A stretch of DNA of 29,162 nucleotides from RGIG3528 sp963649295 (GTDB lineage Bacteria; Bacillota; Clostridia; Lachnospirales; Lachnospiraceae): positions 1 to 29,162 of the forward strand of contig CAVJHK010000023.1 of the NCBI GenBank assembly GCA_963649295.1, given 5' to 3'. How positions within the stretch are numbered: position 1 is the stretch's first letter; each line of letters begins with the position of its first letter. This document shows positions 19,875 to 28,999 of the stretch, piece by piece. Position numbers and translations under genes: made by a program. Below the pieces are notes generated by a model, which saw only the letters and a list, made by a program, of their open reading frames with translations, made no database searches and was not told where the DNA came from.

Positions 19875-22559
19875 ATGGAAGTAAACATAAAAGATGTTTC
19901 GCCCATGATGGCAAAATATCTTGAAACAAAGGAACAATATAACGACTGTATTTTGTTTTACAGACTTGGCGACTTTTATGAAATGTTTTTTGATGACGCA
20001 CTTACAGCGTCAAGAGAATTGGAACTCACGCTTACGCAAAAATCATGCGGGCTTACCGAAAAAGCGCCGATGTGCGGGATTCCTTATCATGCCGTTGAAA
20101 ATTATCTGGACATAATGGTTCAAAAGGGATACAAGGTCGCAATTTGCGAACAGGTTGAAGATCCGCGTCAGGCAAAAGGACTTGTAAAGCGTGAAGTCAC
20201 AAGAATAGTTACGCCGGGTACAAATTTAAATCAGAATATAGGAGATGCGTCACATAATTATCTTATGTGCATTGCTTATGTTGACGGAGAATTCGGGCTT
20301 TCGTCCGTTGATGTTTCGACGGGAGAATTTTTGGTTACTGAGGTAAATGAGCTTACGGACGCACTCGATGAAATAACGCGTATTTCACCGTCCGAAATAA
20401 TATGCAATTCTTCATGTATCCTTTCGGGAATAGATCTTGAGAAGCTCAAAGAAAGGTCAAACATATTTATTACGATTCTCGAAGACAATTATTTTGACGA
20501 AGAAGAATGCGAAAAATTACTGTGCGGTCATTTTAATAAAGAAAGCACAGACGACCTTGTGCAAGGAATTACTATCGGAAAACTTGCGAGCGGAGCGCTT
20601 TTTAAATACCTTTGCGAAACCCAGAAAAATTCGCTGCTTCATATTACGAGACTCGAAAAATATATTGTCGGAAGATATATGATAATCGACAATTCCACAC
20701 GCCGCAATCTTGAACTTACGGAAACGATGCGGGATAAGGAAAAGCACGGCTCACTTTTCGGAATACTCGACAAAACCAAAACGGCAATGGGCGCGAGACT
20801 TTTGAAGAATTTTATAGAACAGCCGCTCATAAAAAAGAATGACATAAATATGCGTCTTGACGCAATAAGTGCTTTAAACGAAAATGCGTTAAACCGAGAG
20901 GAACTGATTGAATATCTTGATGCAATTTATGACCTTGAGCGCTTAATGAGCAAGCTTTCGTATAAAACGGCAAATCCCCGCGATATGATTGCACTTATGA
21001 CATCGTTAAAGGTGCTTCCGTTTATTAAAGAAAATATCAAAGAATACAAAGCCGGTTTTTTTAAGCAAATGTATTCGGAAATCGATGAATTAAAAGATGT
21101 TGCGGAGCTTATTGAAGACGCCGTTGCGGATGAGCCTCCGATAAATATAAGAGAAGGCAACATAATAAGACAAGGGTATAATGCGGAAGTTGACAGATTA
21201 AGGCGTGCCAAAACCGACGGCAAAACATGGCTTATGGAGCTTGAGGTTAAGGAAAAGGAATCAACGGGCATAAAAAATCTGAAAGTCAAATATAACCGTG
21301 TTTTCGGATATTATTTTGAAGTGACGAATTCGTACCTTGACCTTGTGCCGAAGGAATGGATAAGAAAACAAACGCTGACGGGCGGTGAAAGATATACAAA
21401 CGAAGAATTGAAACGTGTCGAAGAGGATATTTTGGGGGCGGAAGACAGACTTACTTCGCTTGAATACAACCTTTTTGACGAATTGCGCGACAATGTCGCA
21501 AAAGAAGTATTACGTATTCAAAAGACGGCAAGAATAATCGCATATATTGACGTTATGTGTTCGCTTTCGGTTGTTGCATGCAGGAATAATTTTACAAGAC
21601 CCGAAATCACAGACGACGGAGTTATCGACATAAAGGGCGGCAGGCATCCGGTTGTTGAAAGCGTTTTGAAAAATGATCTCTTTATCGAAAATGATGCGTT
21701 TCTTGATAACGACGAGCACAGAATTGCGATAATAACGGGCCCCAATATGGCAGGCAAGTCTACATATATGAGGCAAAATGCCCTGATTGTTCTTATGGCG
21801 CAAATGGGATCTTTTGTGCCTGCGGAATCGGCCAAAATCGGAATATGTGACAGGATATTTACGAGAGTCGGTGCGTCAGACGACCTTGCGAGCGGTCAAT
21901 CGACATTTATGGTTGAAATGAACGAGGTTGCAAATATATTAAAAAACGCAACGAAAAAAAGCCTTTTGATACTTGACGAAATCGGACGCGGAACAAGCAC
22001 CTATGACGGACTGAGTATTGCCTGGGCGGTTGTTGAATATATTGCGGATGTTAAGCGTCTCGGCGCAAAGGCGTTGTTTGCGACTCACTATCATGAGCTA
22101 ACAGAACTTGAGGGAAGGCTTAAGGGCGTAAAAAACTATTGCATAGCCGTTAAGGAACAGGGCGACGGAATTATTTTCTTAAGGAAAATAATAAGAGGCG
22201 GTGCGGACAAGAGCTACGGAATTCAGGTTGCACGTCTTGCGGGGCTGCCCGATGAGGTACTTAAAAGAGCAGAAGAAATTTCGGAGGAACTTGTCAAAAA
22301 TGACATAATCACGGAAGATATTTTTGATACTGCCTTGCATACCGAAAAGAAGCAGAAGAAAAAGGATGCGGGAACGGATTTTGTCGGGCAGATGTCTTTA
22401 TTTGAAGAACAAACGGATGAAGAAACGGATGCTTCGCCGGAAATCAGCATTGAAAAATATAAAGAAGTGATAGAAGACTTAAAATCTCTTGATATTCATA
22501 CAATGACACCGCTTGATGCAATGAATGCGCTGTATCGTCTTAAGGAAAAATGCAAATGA
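19875..22559 (+). CDS. mutS: DNA mismatch repair protein MutS
   Basis: MutS recognises mismatches and small loops and recruits MutL. The protein of 894 residues is full length. The mismatch-binding Phe-x-Glu is F34-Y-E36 in LGDFYEMFFDDA. The connector and lever regions follow, with YNRVFGYYFEVT and ERYTNEELKRVEEDIL in the clamp. The ATPase has Walker A GPNMAGKST at 622-630, then Walker B with LDEIGRGTSTYDG (Asp701-Glu702) and ALFATHYHELTEL. The C-terminal tail includes GQMSLFEEQ, a beta-clamp-like motif, and ends in a helix-rich dimerisation segment. CCGGAGG precedes the ATG. The gene overlaps mutL, as expected for a mismatch-repair operon. Confidence 0.98.
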   Translation: MEVNIKDVSPMMAKYLETKEQYNDCILFYRLGDFYEMFFDDALTASRELELTLTQKSCGLTEKAPMCGIPYHAVENYLDIMVQKGYKVAICEQVEDPRQAKGLVKREVTRIVTPGTNLNQNIGDASHNYLMCIAYVDGEFGLSSVDVSTGEFLVTEVNELTDALDEITRISPSEIICNSSCILSGIDLEKLKERSNIFITILEDNYFDEEECEKLLCGHFNKESTDDLVQGITIGKLASGALFKYLCETQKNSLLHITRLEKYIVGRYMIIDNSTRRNLELTETMRDKEKHGSLFGILDKTKTAMGARLLKNFIEQPLIKKNDINMRLDAISALNENALNREELIEYLDAIYDLERLMSKLSYKTANPRDMIALMTSLKVLPFIKENIKEYKAGFFKQMYSEIDELKDVAELIEDAVADEPPINIREGNIIRQGYNAEVDRLRRAKTDGKTWLMELEVKEKESTGIKNLKVKYNRVFGYYFEVTNSYLDLVPKEWIRKQTLTGGERYTNEELKRVEEDILGAEDRLTSLEYNLFDELRDNVAKEVLRIQKTARIIAYIDVMCSLSVVACRNNFTRPEITDDGVIDIKGGRHPVVESVLKNDLFIENDAFLDNDEHRIAIITGPNMAGKSTYMRQNALIVLMAQMGSFVPAESAKIGICDRIFTRVGASDDLASGQSTFMVEMNEVANILKNATKKSLLILDEIGRGTSTYDGLSIAWAVVEYIADVKRLGAKALFATHYHELTELEGRLKGVKNYCIAVKEQGDGIIFLRKIIRGGADKSYGIQVARLAGLPDEVLKRAEEISEELVKNDIITEDIFDTALHTEKKQKKKDAGTDFVGQMSLFEEQTDEETDASPEISIEKYKEVIEDLKSLDIHTMTPLDAMNALYRLKEKCK

Positions 22560-24613
22560 TCAATATTCTTGACAAAAATACGATAAACAAAATAGCTGCG
22601 GGAGAAGTGATCGAGCGTCCCGCGTCGGTTGTGAAGGAACTCGTCGAAAATTCGCTTGATGCGGGAGCCGCAAACATTACCGTTGAAATAAAAAACGGCG
22701 GTCTTACCCTTATCAGAATTACCGATAACGGAAGCGGTATTTTGAGGGATGACATAAAAAAGGCATTTTTAAGCCATGCCACAAGTAAGATTAAGTCGGC
22801 GGAGGATTTGACAAGTGTTAAAAGCCTCGGCTTCAGGGGAGAAGCGCTTCCGAGCATCATGAGTATTGCACGTGTTGAGGTACTTACCAAAACAAGCGAT
22901 GATTTTCTCGGCACAAGATACCAAATCGAGGGCGGTGAAGAAAAGGCTTTTGAAGAGGCAGGGTGTCCGGTCGGCACAACCATTCTTGTGAAAGATATAT
23001 TTTTTAATACGCCCGTCAGACGGAAATTTTTGAAAAGTCCGACTACGGAAGCCGGATATATTACGGAAATTGTGGAAAAACTGGCTCTCAGCCATACCGA
23101 TATTTCGTTTAAGCTTATAAGCAACAATAAGGTCATACTTCATACTACGGGAAGCGGCAAATTATCGAATCTGTTTCTTGAAATTTACGGACTTGACATC
23201 GCAAAGGCGCTTATCGATATACGTGAGAGTGATTTGGGGAACAAAATAATTGTCACAGGCGTCGTTGCAAAGCCTTATATTTCAAGAAGTACAAGAGATT
23301 ATGAGGCTTTTTTTGTAAACGGAAGAAGCGTTAAGTGTAAGATATTGCAAAATGCGCTTGAAGACGCATTTAAGGGATATATGATGGGGCACAGCTTCCC
23401 GGTTGCGGCAATTTATCTTGAGATGCCGCTTGATATGGTCGATGTAAATGTTCATCCGTCAAAACTTGAACTCAGATTTTCCGATAACGACCTTGTATAT
23501 AAAACGATATATGATGCCGTTCGCAATGCATTGACCGGCAAAAACATGATTGTTACGGGTGTTTTAAAGGATAATGCAGACATAAAAAAGGAAAAAGAAG
23601 AAAAAAAGGAAATGTTAAATTCCGTTCATATTCCCGAGCCCTTTGAACAGGAAGTGTTAAGGGATGTTATGCCGATTATTGCGGGTTCTCCGGACTATAA
23701 CGGATCAAAAAAAGAAAATACGCTTTCAAAAACGACGGCGGAAATGTATGTAACGGCAAATAAAGAGGAATATAAAGAAGAACTTAAAGAGAAAAATAAA
23801 ACCGGGATTGAACCGGAAATCAATCAGGAAACAGATATTGAATCAAAGGATAAATTCGTAAACAATCCGAAAATCGACCGGGAAATAAATTTGAAAATCA
23901 ATCAGGAAATCAATCCGGAAATCGAGAAGTGTATTGATAACGAAATCGATAAGAAGGATATTTTTGCTGCTCAGTTTTCCGTGCAGGAAGAATTGCCGCT
24001 TGACTTATATAAGGCGGAAAAGACGCCCGCCGCAAAAGATAATTTTAAGCTTATCGGACAGGTATTTAAGACATATTGGATAATCGAAATGGGAAATACC
24101 ATGTTTATGATCGATCAGCATGCGGCTCACGAAAAAGTCCTTTTTGAAAAAACAATGAAGAGATTTCGCGAAAAAAAAGAAACTCTTACACAAAGCATAA
24201 TGCCGCAGATTATTTCGCTTTCCGAGCGTGCGGCGGAAGTTTTGCAAAAAAACATCCGTGAATTTGTTAATTTCGGGTTTGATATAGAGGAGTTTGGGCC
24301 CAAAGAATTTAAAATAAGCGGTGTTCCGGCAGATCTTGTAAATGTCAATCCGGATGAGGTTTTTAATGAAATTTTGGCATGTCTTATGGCAGAAAGAAGT
24401 GCCATGTCACCCGAAACAATCATAGACAGGATTGCGACAATATCCTGTAAGGCTGCGGTAAAAGGAAACAATACGTTGTCATTTGCGGAAGCGGAAAAAC
24501 TGATTGCGGAAATGCTTACACTCGAAAATCCTTATCATTGTCCGCACGGAAGACCGACGACGATATCAATGACAAAGGATGAGCTTGAAAAGAAATTTAA
24601 GAGAGTACTTTAA
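22556..24613 (+). CDS. mutL: DNA mismatch repair endonuclease MutL
   Basis: MutL is the ATP-driven mediator of mismatch repair. The GHKL ATPase motifs are complete: KELVENSLDAGA, ITDNGSGI, TSKIKSAEDL with SLGFRGEALPSI, then FVNGR and VHPSKLELRF. The C-terminal domain carries the endonuclease motif DQHAAHEKVLFE from residue 520, plus SCKAAVKG and CPHGRPT, so this is a nicking MutL as in bacteria without MutH. A linker of about 150 residues, rich in Glu, Lys, Asn and Ile and locally repetitive, joins the domains. I prefer ATG 22556 (ATGA overlap with the mutS stop; TAAGGAA 8 bases upstream) to ATG 22550, which is only 2 bases from that site. Confidence 0.97.
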   Translation: MINILDKNTINKIAAGEVIERPASVVKELVENSLDAGAANITVEIKNGGLTLIRITDNGSGILRDDIKKAFLSHATSKIKSAEDLTSVKSLGFRGEALPSIMSIARVEVLTKTSDDFLGTRYQIEGGEEKAFEEAGCPVGTTILVKDIFFNTPVRRKFLKSPTTEAGYITEIVEKLALSHTDISFKLISNNKVILHTTGSGKLSNLFLEIYGLDIAKALIDIRESDLGNKIIVTGVVAKPYISRSTRDYEAFFVNGRSVKCKILQNALEDAFKGYMMGHSFPVAAIYLEMPLDMVDVNVHPSKLELRFSDNDLVYKTIYDAVRNALTGKNMIVTGVLKDNADIKKEKEEKKEMLNSVHIPEPFEQEVLRDVMPIIAGSPDYNGSKKENTLSKTTAEMYVTANKEEYKEELKEKNKTGIEPEINQETDIESKDKFVNNPKIDREINLKINQEINPEIEKCIDNEIDKKDIFAAQFSVQEELPLDLYKAEKTPAAKDNFKLIGQVFKTYWIIEMGNTMFMIDQHAAHEKVLFEKTMKRFREKKETLTQSIMPQIISLSERAAEVLQKNIREFVNFGFDIEEFGPKEFKISGVPADLVNVNPDEVFNEILACLMAERSAMSPETIIDRIATISCKAAVKGNNTLSFAEAEKLIAEMLTLENPYHCPHGRPTTISMTKDELEKKFKRVL

Positions 24614-25560
24614 TGAATAACAAACTTGTTATTATTTCCGGACCGACGGCGGTCGGAAAAACAAAAATATCCGTGGAACTCGCAAAGAGAATAAACGGTG
24701 AAATAATTTCGGCGGATTCGATGCAGGTATACAAAAATATGGATATAGGAACGGCCAAAATTACGCCGGAAGAAATGCAGGGTATTCCGCATTATTTAAT
24801 CGATATTCTGGAGCCGTGCGAGGATTTTAATGTTGTAACATTCAAAAATCTCGCAAGCGAAAAGATAAGAGAAATCGAATCGCGTGACAGGATTCCGATA
24901 GTTGTGGGCGGAACCGGATTTTATATACAGGCGCTTCTTTATGACATTGATTTTACGGATAACGACAATGACATGTCATATCGCTTGGAGTTAGAGAAAA
25001 TTGCGGCTGAAAAGGGAAATATAGTACTTTACGATATGTTAAAATCGTGTGATCCGGAAGCGGCGGCAGCGATTCACCCAAATAACGTAAAACGTGTCAT
25101 ACGTGCTCTTGAATTTTACAAAAAAAGCAATATTAAAATTTCGGAACACAATAAGACGGAAAGACAAAAAAAATCTCCTTATGACGCAAAATATTTTGCC
25201 TTGACCGATAAACGCGAAAACATATATCAAAATATAGAAAAAAGAATCGATTTGATGCTTGATGCGGGTCTTGTTGAAGAAGTGAAAGGCTTGCTTGATA
25301 AAGGAATTTCAAGAACCAATACCGCAATGCAGGGACTCGGATATAAGGAAATCGCCGCATATTTAAACGGAGAAATGAGTCTTTGCGAGGCAATTTATGT
25401 GTTGAAGCGCGATACAAGGCATTTTGCGAAAAGACAGTTAACGTGGCTAAGGCGTGAAAAAGACGTAATCTGGTTTGACAAGTCAAAAATGACGGATGAG
25501 CAAATTTTAAATGATATGATAAGCGAAATAAAAAAGGAAAAAGGTGATATAAATGCTTAA
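24613..25560 (+). CDS. miaA: tRNA dimethylallyltransferase MiaA
   Basis: MiaA transfers the dimethylallyl group to N6 of A37 in tRNAs that read codons starting with U. The P-loop is GPTAVGKT at residues 10-17, followed by ISADSMQVYKNMDIGTAK with Asp35, then HYLIDI, and IVVGGTGFYIQALLYDIDF. The C-terminal part contains MQGLGYKEIAAYLNGE and the basic RDTRHFAKRQLTWLRRE. The length of 315 residues is normal. The ATG overlaps the mutL stop by one base (TAATG), so it is coupled. mutS-mutL-miaA is a common gene order; hfq, often next, is not present here. Confidence 0.97.
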   Translation: MNNKLVIISGPTAVGKTKISVELAKRINGEIISADSMQVYKNMDIGTAKITPEEMQGIPHYLIDILEPCEDFNVVTFKNLASEKIREIESRDRIPIVVGGTGFYIQALLYDIDFTDNDNDMSYRLELEKIAAEKGNIVLYDMLKSCDPEAAAAIHPNNVKRVIRALEFYKKSNIKISEHNKTERQKKSPYDAKYFALTDKRENIYQNIEKRIDLMLDAGLVEEVKGLLDKGISRTNTAMQGLGYKEIAAYLNGEMSLCEAIYVLKRDTRHFAKRQLTWLRREKDVIWFDKSKMTDEQILNDMISEIKKEKGDINA

Positions 25561-26830
25561 GGAAATTTATGAGAATCTCGGAATAAGTGCGGAATTGCTT
25601 GATTTTTCGGACAAAATAATTGATTCCCTAAAGGAAAGATTTGAAATAATCGACAGAGTGGCTGAATATAACCAAATGAAGGTTATAAGCGCAATGCAAA
25701 AAAACAGGCTTTCGGAAATGCATTTTGCGGCATCTTCCGGATACGGCTACAATGATGCGGGAAGAGAAACGCTTGAACAGGTTTATGCGGATGTTTTTCA
25801 TGCGGAAGCGGCACTTGTGCGTCCTCAAATCACATGTGGCACACATGCGCTTACAATTGCACTTTCCGCGAATGTACGTCCGGGAGACGAAATATTTTCC
25901 CCTGTCGGAAAGCCCTATGATACGCTTGAAGGCGTTATCGGAATAAAGGAGCAAAAGGGAAGCTTAAAGGAATATGGTATAACTTATGCGGAAGCGGGAT
26001 TGTTACCGAACGGTGAATTTGATTTTGATACAATAAGAAAAAAGATAAATGAAAGAACAAAGCTTGTCACAATTCAGCGTTCAAAGGGATATGAGCCCAG
26101 AAAAACCTTGTCCGTAAAAAGAATCGGCGAACTTATTTCCTTTATTAAATCGATTAAGCCGGATGTTATTTGTATGGTTGACAATTGCTACGGAGAATTT
26201 GTCGAAAAAATTGAGCCGACGGATGTTGGAGCGGATATGTGCGTGGGCTCGCTTATCAAAAATCCCGGCGGCGGACTTGCCCCAATCGGCGGATATATTG
26301 CGGGAAGAGAAGAGTTGATCGAAAATTGCGCATACAGACTTACCGCACCCGGTCTCGGAAAAGAAGTCGGCGCAACGCTCGGGCTCAACAAGGATTTCTT
26401 TCAAGGACTGTTCCTTGCGCCCACGGTAACCGCAGGAGCATTAAAGGGTGCGATTTTTGCCGCAAACTTATTTGAAAGAAAAGGCTTTGAATGTGTTCCT
26501 GACGCTGCGGAATCGCGTCATGACATAATACAGGCGGTAAAACTTAAATCCCCCGCAGGCATGATTGCTTTTTGTAAGGGAATTCAGGGCGCGGCTCCGG
26601 TTGACAGTTACGTTATCCCTGAGCCCTCTGCGATGCCCGGGTATCACTCGGATGTCATTATGGCTGCGGGAGCGTTTGTGCAAGGCTCTTCAATCGAACT
26701 TTCGGCCGACGGACCACTTAATCCGCCGTATGAAATTTATTTCCAGGGCGGACTTACCTGGTATCATGCAAAGCTCGGAATTATGAAGGCAATGCAGGAA
26801 ATGATAAATGCGGGACTTGTAGAAATATAA
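25553..26830 (+). CDS. ynbB: PLP-dependent enzyme of the YnbB / methionine gamma-lyase-like family
   Basis: This 425-residue protein belongs to a family annotated as methionine gamma-lyase-like or aluminium resistance protein and named YnbB in Bacillus, where it is also encoded close to miaA. It has a fold-type I PLP enzyme pattern: SSGYGYNDAGRETLEQVYAD, then VRPQITCGTHALTIALSANV, MVDNCYGEFVE with the cofactor-binding Asp, and the Schiff-base lysine Lys236 in GSLIKNPGGGLAP. The real substrate is not established, and the aluminium label has little support. The ATG at 25553 overlaps miaA by 8 bases, with AAAGGTGAT upstream. It appears to be the last gene of the mutS operon. Confidence 0.92.
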   Translation: MLKEIYENLGISAELLDFSDKIIDSLKERFEIIDRVAEYNQMKVISAMQKNRLSEMHFAASSGYGYNDAGRETLEQVYADVFHAEAALVRPQITCGTHALTIALSANVRPGDEIFSPVGKPYDTLEGVIGIKEQKGSLKEYGITYAEAGLLPNGEFDFDTIRKKINERTKLVTIQRSKGYEPRKTLSVKRIGELISFIKSIKPDVICMVDNCYGEFVEKIEPTDVGADMCVGSLIKNPGGGLAPIGGYIAGREELIENCAYRLTAPGLGKEVGATLGLNKDFFQGLFLAPTVTAGALKGAIFAANLFERKGFECVPDAAESRHDIIQAVKLKSPAGMIAFCKGIQGAAPVDSYVIPEPSAMPGYHSDVIMAAGAFVQGSSIELSADGPLNPPYEIYFQGGLTWYHAKLGIMKAMQEMINAGLVEI

Positions 26831-26847
26831 ATATGCATTTCATGTCC

Positions 26848-26876
26848 GATGATTTGAAATCATCAAAAAGTTTTTT
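26848..26876 (+). terminator. Weak terminator candidate after ynbB
   Basis: GATGATT and AATCATC (26848-26864) form a seven-pair stem with a three-base loop, and a run of six Ts begins 6 bases later, after AAAAAG. The stem has only two G-C pairs and the T run is displaced, so termination may be partial. It is the only such structure in the 203-base gap before minC. Confidence 0.45.
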
Positions 26877-26902
26877 ATTATGTTTATTATTTCAAAGATT
26901 TG

Positions 26903-26911
26903 TGATATGAT
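26903..26911 (+). promoter_or_regulatory. Candidate extended -10 promoter for minCDE
   Basis: TGATATGAT gives an extended -10 element (TG, one base, TATGAT at 26906-26911). The best -35 match at 17 bases is poor (TTTATT at 26883-26888), which extended -10 promoters can tolerate. A second option is TTGAGA at 26935-26940 with AATAAT at 26958-26963 after 17 bases. Either would give an AT-rich leader of about 65-115 bases before minC. Confidence 0.5.
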
Positions 26912-27033
26912 ATTAAATCAGAGAAAGCATTGCTTTGAGATATTTATTAATTGCGAAAATAATGATTTCTTATGATTTTATGACTTTTAAAACTCTTTGA
27001 TAAATGGGTTTTTAGAATGTTTCGGAGGATAAA

Positions 27034-27864
27034 ATGGCGGATATTGTTTCTCTCAAGGGAAATAAATACGGGCTTTCGGTATGCATTTCGGAAAATGCCT
27101 CCTTTGAAGAAATAAAAAAAGAAACGGCGGTTTGTTTCAAAAACGCTTCGGGAATGTTTAAAAACGAAAAAATCGCCATAGCCTTTGAAGGACGTATTCT
27201 TTCCGATGACGAAAAAAATGAACTTATCGATATTATAAAAGACAATTGTTTGCTTAATATCGTATGTATTATGGATTTTAACCATAAGACGGAAGAAATT
27301 TTTAAAAATGCGATTTTAAACGCAAAAAGCACCCGGGAGGCAGAAGAAAGTGCACTTGATGCCGAAAAGCCGATTTTTTCGGAAAAGAAAGAGACTTTTG
27401 GATTTGTTTCCGAAGATGAATTTTTAAACATACCGGAATCAGGCGAAAATCAGGACGAAAATATAAATTTAAGCCTGCCTTATGATTTTGACATGTCAAA
27501 AATTGCTCGTTTCTATAAGGGGAACGTCAGAAGCGGCATGGTAATCAATGAGGAAAGCAGTCTTGTGATTATCGGTGACATTAATCCCGGCGGTGAAATT
27601 TATTCGGGCGGAAATATCATAATTTTCGGAAGCCTCAAAGGAAAAGCCTTTGCCGGCGTAAATGGAAACCGAAATGCGTTTGTTTTTGCTCTCAATATGG
27701 AACCGATTCAGATTCAGATAGCGGATTTGCTTGGGCGGGCCGCAGACAAAAGAAGCATAAAATCAAATATTTCCGAGCATGAACCAAAGCTTGCGATGAT
27801 AAAAGACAATTCAATCGCAATCGAGCTCGTTTCAAAAAAGGTTCTTAACGACATAACACTTTGA
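27034..27864 (+). CDS. minC: Septum site-determining protein MinC
   Basis: MinC blocks FtsZ assembly away from midcell and is brought to the membrane by MinD. The C-terminal beta-helix domain, about residues 162-240, is clear: RSGMVINEESSLVIIGDINP, GGEIYSGGNIIIFGSLKG, FAGVNGNRNAFVFA, and PIQIQIADLLGR. The N-terminal domain (1-95) fits MinC in size and position but is diverged. An acidic linker of about 60 residues (96-157) makes the total of 276 residues longer than many clostridial MinC proteins. TTTCGGAGG precedes the ATG. It heads the minCDE operon; mreBCD genes, which precede minC in many Firmicutes, are not found upstream. Confidence 0.93.
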   Translation: MADIVSLKGNKYGLSVCISENASFEEIKKETAVCFKNASGMFKNEKIAIAFEGRILSDDEKNELIDIIKDNCLLNIVCIMDFNHKTEEIFKNAILNAKSTREAEESALDAEKPIFSEKKETFGFVSEDEFLNIPESGENQDENINLSLPYDFDMSKIARFYKGNVRSGMVINEESSLVIIGDINPGGEIYSGGNIIIFGSLKGKAFAGVNGNRNAFVFALNMEPIQIQIADLLGRAADKRSIKSNISEHEPKLAMIKDNSIAIELVSKKVLNDITL

Positions 27865-27885
27865 TATTCTTGGAGGAATTAATTG

Positions 27886-28668
27886 ATGGGTGAGGTTATT
27901 GTAGTCACATCCGGTAAGGGAGGAGTGGGCAAAACCACCACGACGGCAAATGTCGGTACCGGACTTGCAAAGCTTGACAAAAAAGTTGTTCTTATAGATA
28001 TGGATATAGGTCTCAGAAATCTCGATGTTGTCATGGGACTCGAAAACAGGATAGTTTACAATCTTGTTGACGTTATAGAACAAAAGTGCAAAATCAACCA
28101 GGCATTCATAAAAGTTAAGGGATATTCAAACTTTTATCTTCTTCCCTGTGCACAGACAAGGGACAAAACATCCGTTTCTCCCGAGCAAATGAAGGAGCTT
28201 ACGGATACACTCAAAAAAGAATTCGATTATGTAATACTTGATTGTCCCGCCGGTATTGAACAGGGCTTCAAAAATGCCATTGCCGGCGCAGACAGAGCAA
28301 TCATTGTCACAACACCCGAGGTTTCGGCTGTACGTGACGCGGACAGAATCATCGGACTCCTTGATTCCAACGAAGTAAAGCATTATGATCTGATCGTCAA
28401 CAGACTTCGTATGGATATGGTAAAGCGCGGTGAAATGATGTCAGCCGAAGATGTACTTGAAGTTCTTTCCGTAAATCTCATCGGAATAATCCCCGATGAT
28501 GAAAATATTGTTGTTTCTACCAATACCGGAATTCCGCTTGTAGGCAACGATTCATTGGCAGGCAAGGCCTTTATGAACGTATGCCACAGAGTTATGGGTG
28601 AAGAGGTTCCTTTCCTCAACCTTGAAAAAAAGCAGGGATTTTTCGCCAAAATTTTTGGCAGGAAATAA
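27886..28668 (+). CDS. minD: Septum site-determining ATPase MinD
   Basis: MinD is the membrane-cycling ATPase of the Min system. It has the deviant Walker A KGGVGKTT at residues 11-18, with the signature Lys11 and Lys16. IDMDIGLRNLDVVMGLENR follows, then LDCPAGIEQGFKNAI as Walker B and switch II, and TTPEVSAVRDADRIIGLL. It ends in an amphipathic membrane-targeting helix, GFFAKIFGRK. The length is 260 residues. I chose ATG 27886, 8 bases after TGGAGGA, over the adjacent TTG at 27883. It lies 21 bases after minC and 16 before minE. Confidence 0.97.
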   Translation: MGEVIVVTSGKGGVGKTTTTANVGTGLAKLDKKVVLIDMDIGLRNLDVVMGLENRIVYNLVDVIEQKCKINQAFIKVKGYSNFYLLPCAQTRDKTSVSPEQMKELTDTLKKEFDYVILDCPAGIEQGFKNAIAGADRAIIVTTPEVSAVRDADRIIGLLDSNEVKHYDLIVNRLRMDMVKRGEMMSAEDVLEVLSVNLIGIIPDDENIVVSTNTGIPLVGNDSLAGKAFMNVCHRVMGEEVPFLNLEKKQGFFAKIFGRK

Positions 28669-28684
28669 CGGGAGGGAGTAAGTC

Positions 28685-28969
28685 ATGGGATTATTCGGCT
28701 GGAAAAGCAAAAACAAAACCTCAAAAAAGTCGGGGTCGGATGCAAAGAACAGGCTGAAGCTTGTTCTTTATTCCGAGCATCAGGGTTTGCCTCCTGAAAC
28801 AATAGAGCAAATCAAAACCGACATTATTTCCGTTATATCCAAATATGTTGACGTAGATATAGAAAATTTTGACATTAAAATCTCTCCCGACGGGAAAGAT
28901 GCGGGAAATAACGGACCTTCTCTTATGGCAAATATTCCGATCAAAGAAAAGGAAAAGATGAGAAGGTAA
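28685..28969 (+). CDS. minE: Cell division topological specificity factor MinE
   Basis: MinE stimulates the MinD ATPase and drives oscillation or polar clearing. The 94-residue protein begins with MGLFGWKSK, a hydrophobic and basic N-terminus suited to membrane contact. The MinD-interacting segment is KNRLKLVLYSEHQGLPPETI, and the C-terminal dimerisation half contains VISKYVDVDIENFDIKIS. Its length is normal. GGGAGG lies just upstream of the ATG. The presence of MinE means division-site selection here uses a MinDE-type system, as in many Clostridia, rather than the DivIVA-MinJ type of Bacillus. Confidence 0.94.
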   Translation: MGLFGWKSKNKTSKKSGSDAKNRLKLVLYSEHQGLPPETIEQIKTDIISVISKYVDVDIENFDIKISPDGKDAGNNGPSLMANIPIKEKEKMRR

Positions 28970-28999
28970 AAATTCACCTTTTGAAAGCGAGGTCTTTTT

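Noticed and set aside
26831..27033. A riboswitch in the AT-rich gap before minC
   Set aside because: No conserved riboswitch core is recognisable; only a weak hairpin and promoter-like boxes are seen.
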